Assembly: GCA_944383765.1 (NCBI GenBank)
Contig: CALWQT010000007.1
Span: 53,461-117,460, forward strand
Direction: 5' to 3'
Length of the DNA: 64,000 nucleotides
Source: an uncultured Lachnospiraceae bacterium
Lineage (GTDB): Bacteria > Bacillota > Clostridia > Lachnospirales > Lachnospiraceae
Part shown: one piece after another, positions 36,509 to 45,959 of the stretch
How positions within the stretch are numbered: position 1 is the stretch's first letter
Layout: each line of letters starts with the position of its first letter
The notes under the pieces: generated by a model
What the model was told of the DNA's origin: nothing
What the model saw: the letters and a program-made list of their open reading frames with translations, nothing else
Databases searched by the model: none
Translations under genes and position numbers: made by a program

Positions 36509-37990
36509 ATGGGCAATTCATGGATATTCAGGGAAATGCCGGAGAAAGAAGAACGGAAAGCCAGAAAACAAGCAGCTCAGAAGCGGCTGTATGAATACCA
36601 GCTGGAAATGAAAGAGAAGAAACTTCCGGTGCTGGTACTGGTAGAAGGCTGGGGAGCAGCCGGAAAGGGCAAGGTGATCGGTGAGATCATCAAAAACATA
36701 GACCCCCGTTTTTTCAATGTGGATACTCTGGCGGAACCATCGGAAGAGGAGACCAGACGTCCGTTTCTGTATCGTTATATGGTGAAAATACCGGAAGAAG
36801 GAAAATTTGAATTTCTGGATTCCGGCTGGGTGGAGCAGATCGTAAAGGAGCGGTTTTCCGGTTCCATGAGCGAAGAAGTTTACCAGGCCAGGATGGGAAG
36901 TATACGCTGCTTTGAACGGCAGCTGAAAGACCAGGGATATCTGCTGGTAAAACTTTTTTTTGATATCAGTAAAAAGGAGCAGAAAAAAAGGTTTCAGCAT
37001 CTGAAAGCAGATCCGGATACGAAATGGAGAGTCAGTGCATGGGATAAGGAGCAGAACCGCCATTATGAAACGTGCAGGGAACTGTTTGAACAGTGTGTGG
37101 CGGATACGGATATGCCGGAGACGCCCTGGCATCTTATTGATGCGTCAGATGTGAAGTGGGCAGAACTTCAGGCTATGGAGATTTTATGCGAAAGCCTGGA
37201 GACGGCACTGGAAAACTGCAGGAAAGAAGCGCCTCTTCTTCCCAATACATTTCCGCTGGTAGAGATGCCGGCGCTGTCCCAGGTAGACCTGACTGCCAAA
37301 GTATCCCGGGAAACATACAAACGGGAACGAAAGGAACTTCAGGCCAGATTGCAGGAACTTCACAACCGGCTGTATCGGAAAAAGGTTCCGGTGATCATCG
37401 CTTATGAAGGCTGGGATGCGGCGGGAAAAGGAGGAAATATCAAGTGCCTGACGGAAGCTATGGATCCCAGGGGGTTTGAAGTACACCCGATTGCCAGCCC
37501 GGAGCCTCATGAGAAAGCCCGGCATTATCTGTGGAGATTCTGGACGAGACTGCCGAAAACCGGTCATATTGCCGTATTTGACCGTACCTGGTATGGCCGG
37601 GTGATGGTGGAACGTCTGGAAGGATTTTGCAGTGAAAACGACTGGAAGAGAGCGTACCGGGAAATCAATGAATTTGAAAAAGAGCTCCATGACTGGGGAG
37701 CAGTCATCATCAAATTCTGGGTTCAGATTGATAAAGATACCCAGTTGAAGCGTTTCCAGGACAGGGAGAAAACTCCGCAAAAAAACTGGAAGATCACAGA
37801 AGAAGACTGGAGAAACCGGGAAAAATGGGATGAATATGAAGTGGCGGTCAATGAAATGATCCAAAAGACCAGTACGGTCTATGCGCCATGGCATATTCTG
37901 CCTTCTGTAGATAAAAAATATGCCAGGCTCCTGGCGATGAAGATTGTGATCGCTGAGCTGGAAAAGGTTCTTTTTCTGTCAGATTCCTGA
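36509..37990 (+). CDS. Double-domain PPK2 family enzyme (polyphosphate:AMP phosphotransferase-like)
   Basis: A 493-residue protein with two fused PPK2 domains, the layout of class II enzymes such as polyphosphate:AMP phosphotransferase, which make ADP from AMP and polyphosphate. The N-terminal domain has VEGWGAAGKGKVIGEI and the C-terminal domain has YEGWDAAGKGGNIKCL (Walker A-like), with lid and Walker B-like DRTWYGRVMVERLEGF. The N-terminal copy has diverged in its later motifs (LDSGWVEQIV). In known class II members the C-terminal domain is the active one. The ATG at 36509 is chosen because AAGGAGG lies 7 bases upstream; an ATG two codons earlier is too close to that site. It follows rsmA by 44 bases. 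Confidence 0.9.
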   Translation: MGNSWIFREMPEKEERKARKQAAQKRLYEYQLEMKEKKLPVLVLVEGWGAAGKGKVIGEIIKNIDPRFFNVDTLAEPSEEETRRPFLYRYMVKIPEEGKFEFLDSGWVEQIVKERFSGSMSEEVYQARMGSIRCFERQLKDQGYLLVKLFFDISKKEQKKRFQHLKADPDTKWRVSAWDKEQNRHYETCRELFEQCVADTDMPETPWHLIDASDVKWAELQAMEILCESLETALENCRKEAPLLPNTFPLVEMPALSQVDLTAKVSRETYKRERKELQARLQELHNRLYRKKVPVIIAYEGWDAAGKGGNIKCLTEAMDPRGFEVHPIASPEPHEKARHYLWRFWTRLPKTGHIAVFDRTWYGRVMVERLEGFCSENDWKRAYREINEFEKELHDWGAVIIKFWVQIDKDTQLKRFQDREKTPQKNWKITEEDWRNREKWDEYEVAVNEMIQKTSTVYAPWHILPSVDKKYARLLAMKIVIAELEKVLFLSDS

Positions 37991-38028
37991 TATATTTAAA
38001 ATAAATCATATGACTGGGAAGGTCATTT

Positions 38029-38769
38029 GTGGATAGGACAGTAGCGGAACCATTGATGGGCCTGGCGCTGCTTTTGGTGGTGTTTTTTGCCGCCAGGCAT
38101 CTGGGAATGATGGAAGCAGCCCGGGCGGAAAGCGAGAGTGCGGCAAGGCGCCAGCAGAAAGTGGTGGTGATCGATGCAGGGCACGGGGGTAATGACCCTG
38201 GAAAAGTAGGGGTCAATGACAGCCTGGAAAAAGACATTAACCTGGAAATCGCAAAGAAGCTGCAGACATATCTGGAAGCTTCTGATGTGAAAGTGGTCAT
38301 GACAAGAGAAAAGGATAAGGGCCTTTATAAAGATGGTGATAACCGGAAGAAAATGGCGGATATGAAAAAGAGGTGTCAGATTATCAATGACGCTCAGCCG
38401 GATGCGGTAGTGAGCATCCATCAGAACAGTTATCATCAGGAAGGCGTTTCAGGGGCTCAGGTATTTTATTACCGGGACTCTGTAAGGGGAAAGAGCCTGG
38501 CGGAAAGGATACAGGAGAGATTCTCCTATGTATTGGGGGAAGACAATGTGCGCCAGGCGAAGGCAAATGACAGTTATTATCTTCTTCTTCATGTAAAACA
38601 GCCGATTGTCATTGCAGAGTGCGGATTCTTGAGTAACCGGGAAGAAGCGGAGAAGCTGGAAGATGAGGAATATCAGGACAGGATCGCATGGACCATTCAC
38701 ATGGGCATCATGGAGTACCTGAATGAAGGACAGGACACACAGAATTTAACGGAAAAGAGGGAACAATGA
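38029..38769 (+). CDS. N-acetylmuramoyl-L-alanine amidase, Amidase_3 (CwlD-like)
   Basis: Zinc amidase that cuts the bond between MurNAc and L-alanine in peptidoglycan. The 246 residues start at GTG (after GGGAAGG) with an N-terminal membrane or signal segment (LMGLALLLVVFFAARHLGMM). The Amidase_3 domain has zinc ligands in VIDAGHGGNDPG, the Glu in DSLEKDINL and the His in VSIHQNS, and the catalytic Glu is in VIAECGFLSN. The size and layout resemble CwlD, which makes muramic lactam in spores, but other amidases look alike. The stop overlaps the next gene by 4 bases. Confidence 0.9.
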   Translation: MDRTVAEPLMGLALLLVVFFAARHLGMMEAARAESESAARRQQKVVVIDAGHGGNDPGKVGVNDSLEKDINLEIAKKLQTYLEASDVKVVMTREKDKGLYKDGDNRKKMADMKKRCQIINDAQPDAVVSIHQNSYHQEGVSGAQVFYYRDSVRGKSLAERIQERFSYVLGEDNVRQAKANDSYYLLLHVKQPIVIAECGFLSNREEAEKLEDEEYQDRIAWTIHMGIMEYLNEGQDTQNLTEKREQ

Positions 38770-39680
38770 AGAAAAAAATATTTGCTGTTTGCGTAATGAT
38801 ACTGATATGGATGATGTGTATGGGAGCCGGTGTGATACGGACAGAACAGGAACCGTCAGGGCCAGGAAATAAGGCAGAACTTATCATGCTTCCAGGAACC
38901 GGAGCGGCTCAGATGCTGAGTGCCGTGATCAAAACATCGGAAGGCAGCCTGATCGTGATTGACGGAGGCTGGGAAGCGGATGGAGAGCCTCTTGGTGACC
39001 TTATCGTGGAAAATGGCGGAAGGGTGAAAGCATGGCTCCTTACCCATCCTCATGAAGACCATGTAGGGGCTTTGTACCATATCCTGCGCAACCGGAGAGA
39101 TGAGATCCAGATTGATAAGATTTATTATTCCTTTACAGAGCCGTCCTGGTACCGGAGCGTGGCGCCGGCAAATCCGGGAATGGCAGAGGCGATGACAGAA
39201 GAACTGGAAAAACTGCCGGAAGAAATGAAAATGGACTCTGTAGGAAAAGGTACCGTAATTACCGTAGATGATGTGGTGATCACTGCGCTGAATGACCGTT
39301 ATGAGTTGGAATCCGACCCGGTGAATAACAGCAGCATTGTTTACCGGATAGATGTGAAGGGGAAACGGGTTCTGTTTTTAGGGGACCTGGGATATTACGG
39401 CGGAATCCGCCTGCTGGAAGAGTGCGGAGCGGAAGAGCTGAAGGCTGATATGGTGCAGATGGCCCACCACGGACAAAACGGAGTGGGACAGGAAGTTTAT
39501 CAGGCCATTTCTCCCAGCATATGCTTATGGCCAACTCCTGCATGGTTATGGGATAATGACGGTGGAAACGGGCCGGGAAGCGGGCCTTGGAAAACCCTGG
39601 AAACCAGAGGATGGATGCAGGAACTGAATGTGGAGAGAAATTACTGTATCAAAGACGGAGAAATCCGGCTGCTGCTGTAA
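38766..39680 (+). CDS. Secreted or membrane-anchored MBL-fold hydrolase (ComEC-C-like)
   Basis: A 304-residue metallo-beta-lactamase fold protein with a signal segment (IFAVCVMILIWMMCMGAGV). The metal motif is THPHEDHVGAL, followed by VLFLGDLGYYGG and QMAHHGQNG. This pattern is shared with the C-terminal domain of ComEC and related surface hydrolases. The substrate is unknown. It overlaps the amidase gene by 4 bases, so a wall or surface role is plausible. Confidence 0.85.
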   Translation: MKKKIFAVCVMILIWMMCMGAGVIRTEQEPSGPGNKAELIMLPGTGAAQMLSAVIKTSEGSLIVIDGGWEADGEPLGDLIVENGGRVKAWLLTHPHEDHVGALYHILRNRRDEIQIDKIYYSFTEPSWYRSVAPANPGMAEAMTEELEKLPEEMKMDSVGKGTVITVDDVVITALNDRYELESDPVNNSSIVYRIDVKGKRVLFLGDLGYYGGIRLLEECGAEELKADMVQMAHHGQNGVGQEVYQAISPSICLWPTPAWLWDNDGGNGPGSGPWKTLETRGWMQELNVERNYCIKDGEIRLLL

Positions 39681-39722
39681 AAAGGGAAGTATGTTTGGAT
39701 ACGTGAGAAGAAAAGAGGAAGT

Positions 39723-40847
39723 ATGGTCAAGAAAGAAGTTTTGGAAATAAAAAAGCTCTTCCGTATGGAAGACTGTTGTCTCACCCGCATCTGCGGCTGC
39801 TATGTGGATTATGAAAAAACGAAAAAACTGGAGTTTAAGGAAACATTTCTGTCTCTTCCGGAAGAAGAAGGGTTTAAGTATTTGAAGCTGTTTAAAAAGG
39901 CCCTGTCGGGAAGCCTGGGGAAAAATCTGCAGAATCTGGAGTTCCCTCTGGCAGAGGAAGGGGAAGGAGGAAGGCAGCAGTTTCTTTATCAGGTGAGAGA
40001 ATCCCAGCTGAAGGATGAGGAACTCTTAGAGCAGATGTATGACAGGATCATTGAAAGCTTTCCCTATGGGGAAAATTATCTGGTGCTGATGATACATGGG
40101 CTTTATGATGTGCCGGGAAAGGCAACAGACGGTACAGTGATGGACGATGCTTCAGATCTGGTCTATGAATTTGTGTTGGGATGCATTTGTCCGGTCGCTC
40201 TTTCCAAACCGGGACTTTGCTATAATGAAGAAAATAATCATATCGAAGACCGTTCCAGGGACTGGCTGGTGGGAGAACCGCTGACTGGCTTTTTGTTCCC
40301 GGCATTTAATGAACGGCAGTCGGATATTCATAGTATGCTGTATTATTCCAAGAAAGCAGCAGATCTTCAACCGAAGTTTATTGAGGCGATGTTTGGCTGT
40401 CAGGCACCGGTGGATGCAGGAACCCAGAAGGAAATCTTTCATACAGTCATAGCGGATACCCTTGGTGACGCATGCAGTTATGAACAGGTGCGGGAGATTC
40501 ATGATAATCTTCAGGAAATGATCGCTGCCCATGAGGATGATGGGGAGCCTCTGGAACTTTCCGGCAGGGATGTGAAAAGGCTGCTGGAGATGAGCGGCGT
40601 TCCGGAAGAAAAGATGGAAGATTTTGACCGGGAATATGCGGAAGTGGCAGGAGAGCAGGTGACGCTTATGGCTGAGAATCTTACGGATTCCCGGAAATTC
40701 AGCATTAAGACCCCGGATATTACCATTCAGGTAAGCCCTGACTGTGCGGGCCTGATCGAGACCAGGATGATTGATGGCAGGAAGTGCCTGGTAATCGCTG
40801 TGGACGACCATGTGGAAGTTAATGGTATGCCGGTGCAGGGGATATAA
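39723..40847 (+). CDS. DUF4317 family protein
   Basis: A 374-residue cytoplasmic protein matching the DUF4317 pattern common in Lachnospiraceae (KKEVLEIKKLFRMEDCCLTR, ICGCYVDYEKTK). It has no membrane segment and no recognisable catalytic motif. It lies 42 bases after the MBL gene and ends at the bidirectional terminator shared with asnA. Function unknown. Confidence 0.85.
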   Translation: MVKKEVLEIKKLFRMEDCCLTRICGCYVDYEKTKKLEFKETFLSLPEEEGFKYLKLFKKALSGSLGKNLQNLEFPLAEEGEGGRQQFLYQVRESQLKDEELLEQMYDRIIESFPYGENYLVLMIHGLYDVPGKATDGTVMDDASDLVYEFVLGCICPVALSKPGLCYNEENNHIEDRSRDWLVGEPLTGFLFPAFNERQSDIHSMLYYSKKAADLQPKFIEAMFGCQAPVDAGTQKEIFHTVIADTLGDACSYEQVREIHDNLQEMIAAHEDDGEPLELSGRDVKRLLEMSGVPEEKMEDFDREYAEVAGEQVTLMAENLTDSRKFSIKTPDITIQVSPDCAGLIETRMIDGRKCLVIAVDDHVEVNGMPVQGI

Positions 40848-40863
40848 AGATTTGCCGTGATAC

Positions 40864-40900
40864 AAAAAAGAAGGTGTCCGTTGAGGACACCTTCTTTTTT
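40864..40900. terminator. Bidirectional terminator between DUF4317 and asnA
   Basis: A 16-bp perfect stem (40864-40879 with 40885-40900) around a 5-base loop, with A and T runs on both ends. The asnA stop codon overlaps its right edge. Confidence 0.92.
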
Positions 40901-41906
40901 AAAGCAGATAAATCTTGTGTTTTGCACATTCTTCCCGCATTTCTTTTGGCCACAGGCTTGCCTGTACTTCCCCTACATGGGCACGGTCCAGAAGGAGCAT
41001 ACAAAGTCTGGACTGTCCGATACCTCCTCCAATGGTGTAAGGAAGTTCGCCGTTTAACAGCATCTTATGATAGGGGAGCTGTTCTCGTTCGGTACAGCCT
41101 GCCTTTACCAGCTGTTCATGAAGGGATTTTTCGTCCACACGGATACCCATGCTGGAAATTTCCAGAGCACACTGGAGATTTTCAAACCAGAACAGGATAT
41201 CGCCGTTCAGAGCCCAGTCATCGTAATCCGGTGCCCTTCCATCGTGTGGCTTTCCGCTGGCCAGCTTATCTCCGATCTGCATCAGGAATACGCAGCCATG
41301 TTCTTTTGTAATAAGGTTTTCCCGTTCCTTAGGTGTTTTATCAGGATAACGGTCTTCCAGTTCCTGGCTGGTGACGAAAGTAATATCTTTCGGAAGATGT
41401 TTCGCTGCCTCAGGATATTTGTACCATACTTCATGCTGCATATGTTTGATGATCTTAAAAATCGTACGAACAGTATCCTGAAGCGTTTCTATGGTTCTGT
41501 CTTCTTTGCGGATTACCTTTTCCCAGTCCCACTGGTCCACATAACAGGAATGAAGATTATCCAGTTCCTCGTCTCTGCGGATTGCATTCATATTGGTATA
41601 CAGGCCTTCTCCCACCTGAAATCCATATTCATGGAGAGCCATACGTTTCCATTTCGCGAGAGAATGGACGACTTCCACAGTTTCCCCTGGAACTCCGATC
41701 ATATCAAAGGAAACAGGGCGTTCTACTCCATTCAGGTCATCATTTAAGCCGCTGCTCTTAGGAACAAACAAAGGGGCTGAAATACGTTCCAGATTCATTT
41801 CCTTTCCAAATTCTTTCTGAAAGGTATCACGAATGTATTTGATCGCTTCCTCCGTTTGACGGATTGTCAGCTTTGGATCGTAATCTTTCGGTATGATAAG
41901 TGCCAT
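40899..41906 (-). CDS. asnA: Aspartate-ammonia ligase (asparagine synthetase A)
   Basis: Makes asparagine from aspartate, ammonia and ATP. 335 residues, the usual length, related to class II tRNA synthetases. Motifs: [20 protein letters not shown] near the active site and [20 protein letters not shown] near the end. The start at 41906 has AAAAAGGAGG 8 bases upstream. The open frame runs 43 codons further upstream but that part contains the promoter. Single-gene unit. Confidence 0.96.
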   Translation of the reverse strand: MALIIPKDYDPKLTIRQTEEAIKYIRDTFQKEFGKEMNLERISAPLFVPKSSGLNDDLNGVERPVSFDMIGVPGETVEVVHSLAKWKRMALHEYGFQVGEGLYTNMNAIRRDEELDNLHSCYVDQWDWEKVIRKEDRTIETLQDTVRTIFKIIKHMQHEVWYKYPEAAKHLPKDITFVTSQELEDRYPDKTPKERENLITKEHGCVFLMQIGDKLASGKPHDGRAPDYDDWALNGDILFWFENLQCALEISSMGIRVDEKSLHEQLVKAGCTEREQLPYHKMLLNGELPYTIGGGIGQSRLCMLLLDRAHVGEVQASLWPKEMREECAKHKIYLL

Positions 41907-41937
41907 ATTGCCGCCTCCTTTTTGCACTATGTTCCTA

Positions 41938-41966
41938 ATATTAGCAGAATGTAACTGAGATTGCAA
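41938..41966 (-). promoter_or_regulatory. asnA promoter
   Basis: On the minus strand TTGCAA (41961-41966) and TAATAT (41938-41943) are 17 bases apart, about 30 bases before the asnA ATG. No T-box-like leader fits in the short 5' region. Confidence 0.65.
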
Positions 41967-41976
41967 GAAAAATCCG

Positions 41977-42005
41977 TTGCTATTGCCTGGGGAAAGTGAT
42001 ATGTT
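41977..42005 (+). promoter_or_regulatory. Possible sua5 promoter
   Basis: TTGCTA (41977-41982) and TATGTT (42000-42005) are 17 bases apart. Transcription would begin near 42012, at the foot of the hairpin at 42013-42037. Confidence 0.45.
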
Positions 42006-42012
42006 ATTAGAA

Positions 42013-42037
42013 AAGTGCCCGTGAGTTTCGGGCACTT
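42013..42037. other. 9-bp hairpin in the asnA/sua5 divergent region
   Basis: AAGTGCCCG pairs perfectly with CGGGCACTT around a 7-base loop. On the minus strand it is followed by TTTTC, so it looks like a weak terminator pointing at asnA. On the plus strand it would be a 5' stem-loop on the sua5 transcript. Confidence 0.5.
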
Positions 42038-42068
42038 GTATTTACATAGGAAGCTGAGGCGGTTTTAT

Positions 42069-43139
42069 ATGGAAACGAAACGAATTATCATAAAAGATAA
42101 AACAGATCCGAAAGACAATGAATTGATGGAAGCGGCAGAAATCCTGAAACATGGGGGATTGGTGGCGTTTCCTACGGAAACCGTATATGGTTTGGGGGCC
42201 AATGCATTAAATGGGGAGGCAGCCAGGAAGATTTATGAGGCGAAAGGCCGGCCTTCTGATAATCCGCTGATTGCCCATATTGCAGATGAAGAGGGGCTTT
42301 TTCCTCTGGTAAAAGAGATTCCGGAAGCAGCGAGAAAGCTGATGAAGGCATTCTGGCCCGGACCACTGACCATGATTTTTCCCAAAAGTGATGCGGTCCC
42401 TTATGGAACCACGGGAGGACTGGAAACGGTAGCAGTGCGTATGCCCAGTGATCCGGTGGCAAACCGTCTGATCAAACTGGCAGGAGTTCCGGTAGCGGCT
42501 CCCAGCGCCAATACATCAGGCAGGCCCAGCCCTACCACCGCAGATCATGTGTGGGAGGATATGAACGGAAAGATTGAAATGATTTTGGATGGCGGTCCGG
42601 TGGGAATCGGAGTGGAGTCTACGATTGTGGACGTTACCGGAGAGGTTCCCATGCTGCTGAGGCCGGGAGCGATTACCATGGAAATGCTCACAGACTTGCT
42701 GGGCCATGTGGAGATCGACCCTGCCATTACCGGTCCGATGAAAGAAGGCGTGCATCCGAAGGCACCGGGAATGAAATACCGTCATTATGCACCAAAAGCG
42801 GATATGGTGCTGGTGGAAGGAGAGCTGCAGGCTATGGCGGAAGAGATCTGCCGTTTGGCATCAGAGGCAGGCCAGCAGGGAAAACGGGTGGGAATCATCT
42901 GTACGGAAGAGACGGAATCTTTTTATGCCGGAAAAAATCATGAGAACTGGATTTTGCTCTGTATGGGTTCCAGAGAGAAAGAAGAGACGATTGCCCATAA
43001 CCTGTATGGGGTGCTCCGGAAATTTGATGAGTGCCAGGCAGACTGTATTTACTGCGAGGGATTTCCAAGAACAGAATTGGGGCAGGCGATTATGAACCGT
43101 CTGACAAAGGCAGCGGGCCATAAGATCATCAGAGTCTGA
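42069..43139 (+). CDS. sua5: L-threonylcarbamoyladenylate synthase (Sua5/YwlC type)
   Basis: Makes threonylcarbamoyl-AMP from threonine, bicarbonate and ATP for the t6A modification of ANN-decoding tRNAs. The 356 residues comprise a YrdC domain (about 15-205; GGLVAFPTETVYGLGANAL, KGRPSDNPLIAHI, PSANTSGRPSPT) joined to the C-terminal Sua5 domain by KAPGMKYRHYAPKA. The start at 42069 has GAGGCGG upstream. dCMP deaminase follows by 29 bases. Confidence 0.95.
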   Translation: METKRIIIKDKTDPKDNELMEAAEILKHGGLVAFPTETVYGLGANALNGEAARKIYEAKGRPSDNPLIAHIADEEGLFPLVKEIPEAARKLMKAFWPGPLTMIFPKSDAVPYGTTGGLETVAVRMPSDPVANRLIKLAGVPVAAPSANTSGRPSPTTADHVWEDMNGKIEMILDGGPVGIGVESTIVDVTGEVPMLLRPGAITMEMLTDLLGHVEIDPAITGPMKEGVHPKAPGMKYRHYAPKADMVLVEGELQAMAEEICRLASEAGQQGKRVGIICTEETESFYAGKNHENWILLCMGSREKEETIAHNLYGVLRKFDECQADCIYCEGFPRTELGQAIMNRLTKAAGHKIIRV

Positions 43140-43168
43140 AATGAAAGACGGTAAAGGAGGAGTATAGG

Positions 43169-43663
43169 ATGTCACAGAAGAGAGAAGATTATATTACATG
43201 GGACGAATATTTTATGGGTGTGGCTATGCTGGCGTCAAAACGGTCTAAAGACCCCAGCACTCAGGTGGGGGCCTGTATTGTCAGCGAGGACAATAAGATT
43301 TTGTCCATAGGTTATAATGGATTTCCAAAAGGCTGTTCGGATGATGAGTTCCCCTGGGGAAAGGAGCACGAGAAGGACGACCCTTATAACAGTAAGTATT
43401 TTTATACCACCCACAGTGAACTGAATGCGATCCTGAACTACCGGGGAGGAAGCCTGGAAGGAAGCAAACTGTATGTGACGCTGTTCCCCTGCAATGAATG
43501 TGCGAAGGCCATCATACAGGCGGGAATACGGACGCTGATCTATCAGGAAGATAAATATGCGGATACGCCGGCGGTGCGTGCTTCCAAGCGTATGCTGAAT
43601 GCAGCGGGTGTCAGATACTATCAATATCAGCCAACAGGAAGGAAGATCCAGCTGGAAGTATAG
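43169..43663 (+). CDS. dCMP deaminase (ComEB-like)
   Basis: Zinc enzyme that deaminates dCMP to dUMP for thymidylate synthesis. 164 residues. Zinc and catalytic residues are in THSELNAILN (His, Glu) and FPCNECAKAI (two Cys). The start is ATG with AAAGGAGGAG upstream. The sequence resembles ComEB, but a competence link is not shown here. Confidence 0.94.
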   Translation: MSQKREDYITWDEYFMGVAMLASKRSKDPSTQVGACIVSEDNKILSIGYNGFPKGCSDDEFPWGKEHEKDDPYNSKYFYTTHSELNAILNYRGGSLEGSKLYVTLFPCNECAKAIIQAGIRTLIYQEDKYADTPAVRASKRMLNAAGVRYYQYQPTGRKIQLEV

Positions 43664-43679
43664 GCTGGGAGAAAACATT

Positions 43680-45959
43680 ATGAATATTTTACTGGCAGCA
43701 ATCAATGCGAAATATATCCATTCCAATCTGGGAATTTATACTCTGAAAGCTTATGGGGAGAGCCGTATTCCCGGTCTTTCTGTGGAGATAGGAGAGTATA
43801 CCATCAACCATAGAATGGATACGATACTGCAGGATATTTATGAAAGAAAGCCCGATTTTTTGGGCTTTTCCTGCTATATATGGAATATAGAATATGTGAT
43901 GGGACTGGTAAAGGATATTTCCCATCTGCTTCCTGGGACGAGGATCTGGCTGGGCGGACCGGAGGTTTCCTTCCGGGCACGGGAGATTCTGGAACAGGAG
44001 CCTGGGGTGGAAGGAGTCATGATCGGCGAGGGCGAGGAGACGTTTGGAGAAGTGTTGTCTGCCTGCAGCGGAACATTATCCTGGGAAGAAGTAAAGGGAA
44101 TTGCTTTTCGCAGAGAAGGAGAAATCTTTTTTACAGGGGAACGGGGAGTGATATCCATGGATCAGATTCCATTTCCCTATCAGAATCTGGAAGGATTTGA
44201 AAACAGGATTATTTATTATGAAACCAGCAGAGGCTGTCCGTTTTCCTGCAGTTACTGCCTGTCTTCCATAGATAAGTCCGTGCGGTTCCGGAGCCTGGAA
44301 CTGGTATATAAAGAACTGGAATTCTTTCTGGAGCGGAAGGTTCCCCAGGTAAAGTTTATCGACAGAACGTTTAACTGTAAAAAGAGCCATTCCATGGCAA
44401 TCTGGCAGTATATCCTGGAACACGACAACGGGATTACCAATTTTCATTTTGAGATAACCGCAGACCTTCTGGATGAAGAAGAACTGGAATTGTTATCCAG
44501 AATGAGGCCGGGGCTGGTGCAGCTGGAAATCGGGGTACAGACTACGAATCCCAGGACCATAGAGGAAATACGCAGAAAAATGGATTTATCCAGACTCAGC
44601 CAGGTGGTAAAGCAGATCAATCAGGGGAATAATGTACATCAGCATCTGGACCTGATTGCCGGACTGCCTTATGAAAATTATGACAGTTTCCATCAGTCCT
44701 TTGACGATGTTTACCATATGGAACCGGAACAGCTGCAGCTGGGATTCCTGAAGGTACTTCAGGGCTCTTATATGGCTCAGATGGCAGATTCCTATGGGCT
44801 CATTTACCAGAGTGCCCCGCCCTATGAAGTTCTTTCCACCAGATGGCTTCCTTATGAGGATGTGATCCGTCTGAAAGGGATAGAAGATATGGTAGAGGTA
44901 TATTATAACAGCCATCAATTCACCTATACGGTGAAAGAACTGGGGGAGGAATGGGGATCGCCGTTTACTATGTTTGAGAAACTGGCATCCTATTACAGGG
45001 ACCAGGGATTGTCAGGCATCAGCCACAGCCGTCTTGCCAGATATGAGATTATGTTCCGGTTTGTGGAGAGCCAGGGACTTGATGTGGAAAAATACCGGGA
45101 CCTTCTGATGTATGACCTGTATCTGAGGGAAAATGTAAAGAGCAGACCTTCGTTTGCCCCGGATATGAGCCCATACCGGGAGGAATTGAAACCTTACCGC
45201 AGTACCTCGGAACAGAAACGCCATCTCCACGGAGAAGTGATGGGGGACGGAAGAATCGTATTGTTTGATTATGAGAAACGGGACCCGCTCACTTATAATG
45301 CCCAGGCTACCGTGGTAGGATATGCGGGTAAGGGAAGAGTGAGGGAAATCTTAAGACGTCTGGATAAGGAGTACGGGACGGAATACCGGTGTTTTTTGGA
45401 GTATGAAACCCCATGGCAGCTTCTGATCGCTGTGATCCTCAGCGCCCAGTGTACCGATGCCAGAGTGAATCTGGTGACCAGGGAACTGTTCCGCAAATAT
45501 GATTCTCTGGAAAAGTTTGCAAAGGCGGATTTGAAGGAACTGGAACAGGATATCCATTCCACCGGGTTTTATCATACGAAGGCAAGGAATATCATTGCCT
45601 GCTGTAAAGAACTGGTGGAAACGTATAGCGGTAAGGTCCCATCTGATATGGAGGCGCTCACGTCACTGGCGGGAGTAGGAAGAAAGACTGCCAATGTGAT
45701 CCGGGGAAATATTTATCATCAACCCAGTATTGTGGTAGATACTCATGTAAAGCGGATATCCAGGAAGCTGGGGCTGACGGAAGAGACGGACCCGGAGAAA
45801 GTGGAGTATCAGCTGATGGAAGTGCTGCCGGAAGAACGATGGATTTTGTGGAATATCCATATCATTACATTGGGAAGGACTATCTGTACGGCCAGAAATC
45901 CTAAGTGCAGAGAATGCTTCCTACAGGATTTATGTCCGGGAGCGGAGGGAAAGTCATGA
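43680..45959 (+). CDS. Fusion: B12-binding radical SAM (DUF4080) with endonuclease III (Nth)
   Basis: One uninterrupted 759-codon frame covers two enzymes normally encoded separately. Residues about 1-110 are a cobalamin-binding-like domain. About 175-400 are the radical SAM core, with C186, C190 and C193 in RGCPFSCSYC. A DUF4080-like tail reaches about 545, ending near DYEKRDPLTYNA. From Val554 on it is a full-length endonuclease III: ILSAQCTDARVN, helix-hairpin-helix LAGVGRKTANVI with catalytic Lys669, catalytic Asp687 in VVDTHVKR, and the 4Fe-4S cysteines C736, C743, C746 and C752. Nth removes oxidised pyrimidines from DNA. The radical SAM reaction is unknown. A GTG at 45339 with AAGGGAAG before it could also start Nth alone. 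The stop overlaps the next gene. Confidence 0.88.
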   Translation: MNILLAAINAKYIHSNLGIYTLKAYGESRIPGLSVEIGEYTINHRMDTILQDIYERKPDFLGFSCYIWNIEYVMGLVKDISHLLPGTRIWLGGPEVSFRAREILEQEPGVEGVMIGEGEETFGEVLSACSGTLSWEEVKGIAFRREGEIFFTGERGVISMDQIPFPYQNLEGFENRIIYYETSRGCPFSCSYCLSSIDKSVRFRSLELVYKELEFFLERKVPQVKFIDRTFNCKKSHSMAIWQYILEHDNGITNFHFEITADLLDEEELELLSRMRPGLVQLEIGVQTTNPRTIEEIRRKMDLSRLSQVVKQINQGNNVHQHLDLIAGLPYENYDSFHQSFDDVYHMEPEQLQLGFLKVLQGSYMAQMADSYGLIYQSAPPYEVLSTRWLPYEDVIRLKGIEDMVEVYYNSHQFTYTVKELGEEWGSPFTMFEKLASYYRDQGLSGISHSRLARYEIMFRFVESQGLDVEKYRDLLMYDLYLRENVKSRPSFAPDMSPYREELKPYRSTSEQKRHLHGEVMGDGRIVLFDYEKRDPLTYNAQATVVGYAGKGRVREILRRLDKEYGTEYRCFLEYETPWQLLIAVILSAQCTDARVNLVTRELFRKYDSLEKFAKADLKELEQDIHSTGFYHTKARNIIACCKELVETYSGKVPSDMEALTSLAGVGRKTANVIRGNIYHQPSIVVDTHVKRISRKLGLTEETDPEKVEYQLMEVLPEERWILWNIHIITLGRTICTARNPKCRECFLQDLCPGAEGKS

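Noticed and set aside
41906..42000. T-box leader controlling asnA
   Set aside because: The promoter sits about 30 bases before the ATG, leaving no room for a T-box, and no specifier-like structure is seen.
41907..42035. N-terminal extension of AsnA
   Set aside because: The added 43 residues cross the promoter region and do not fit the family. ATG at 41906 has an ideal AGGAGG site.
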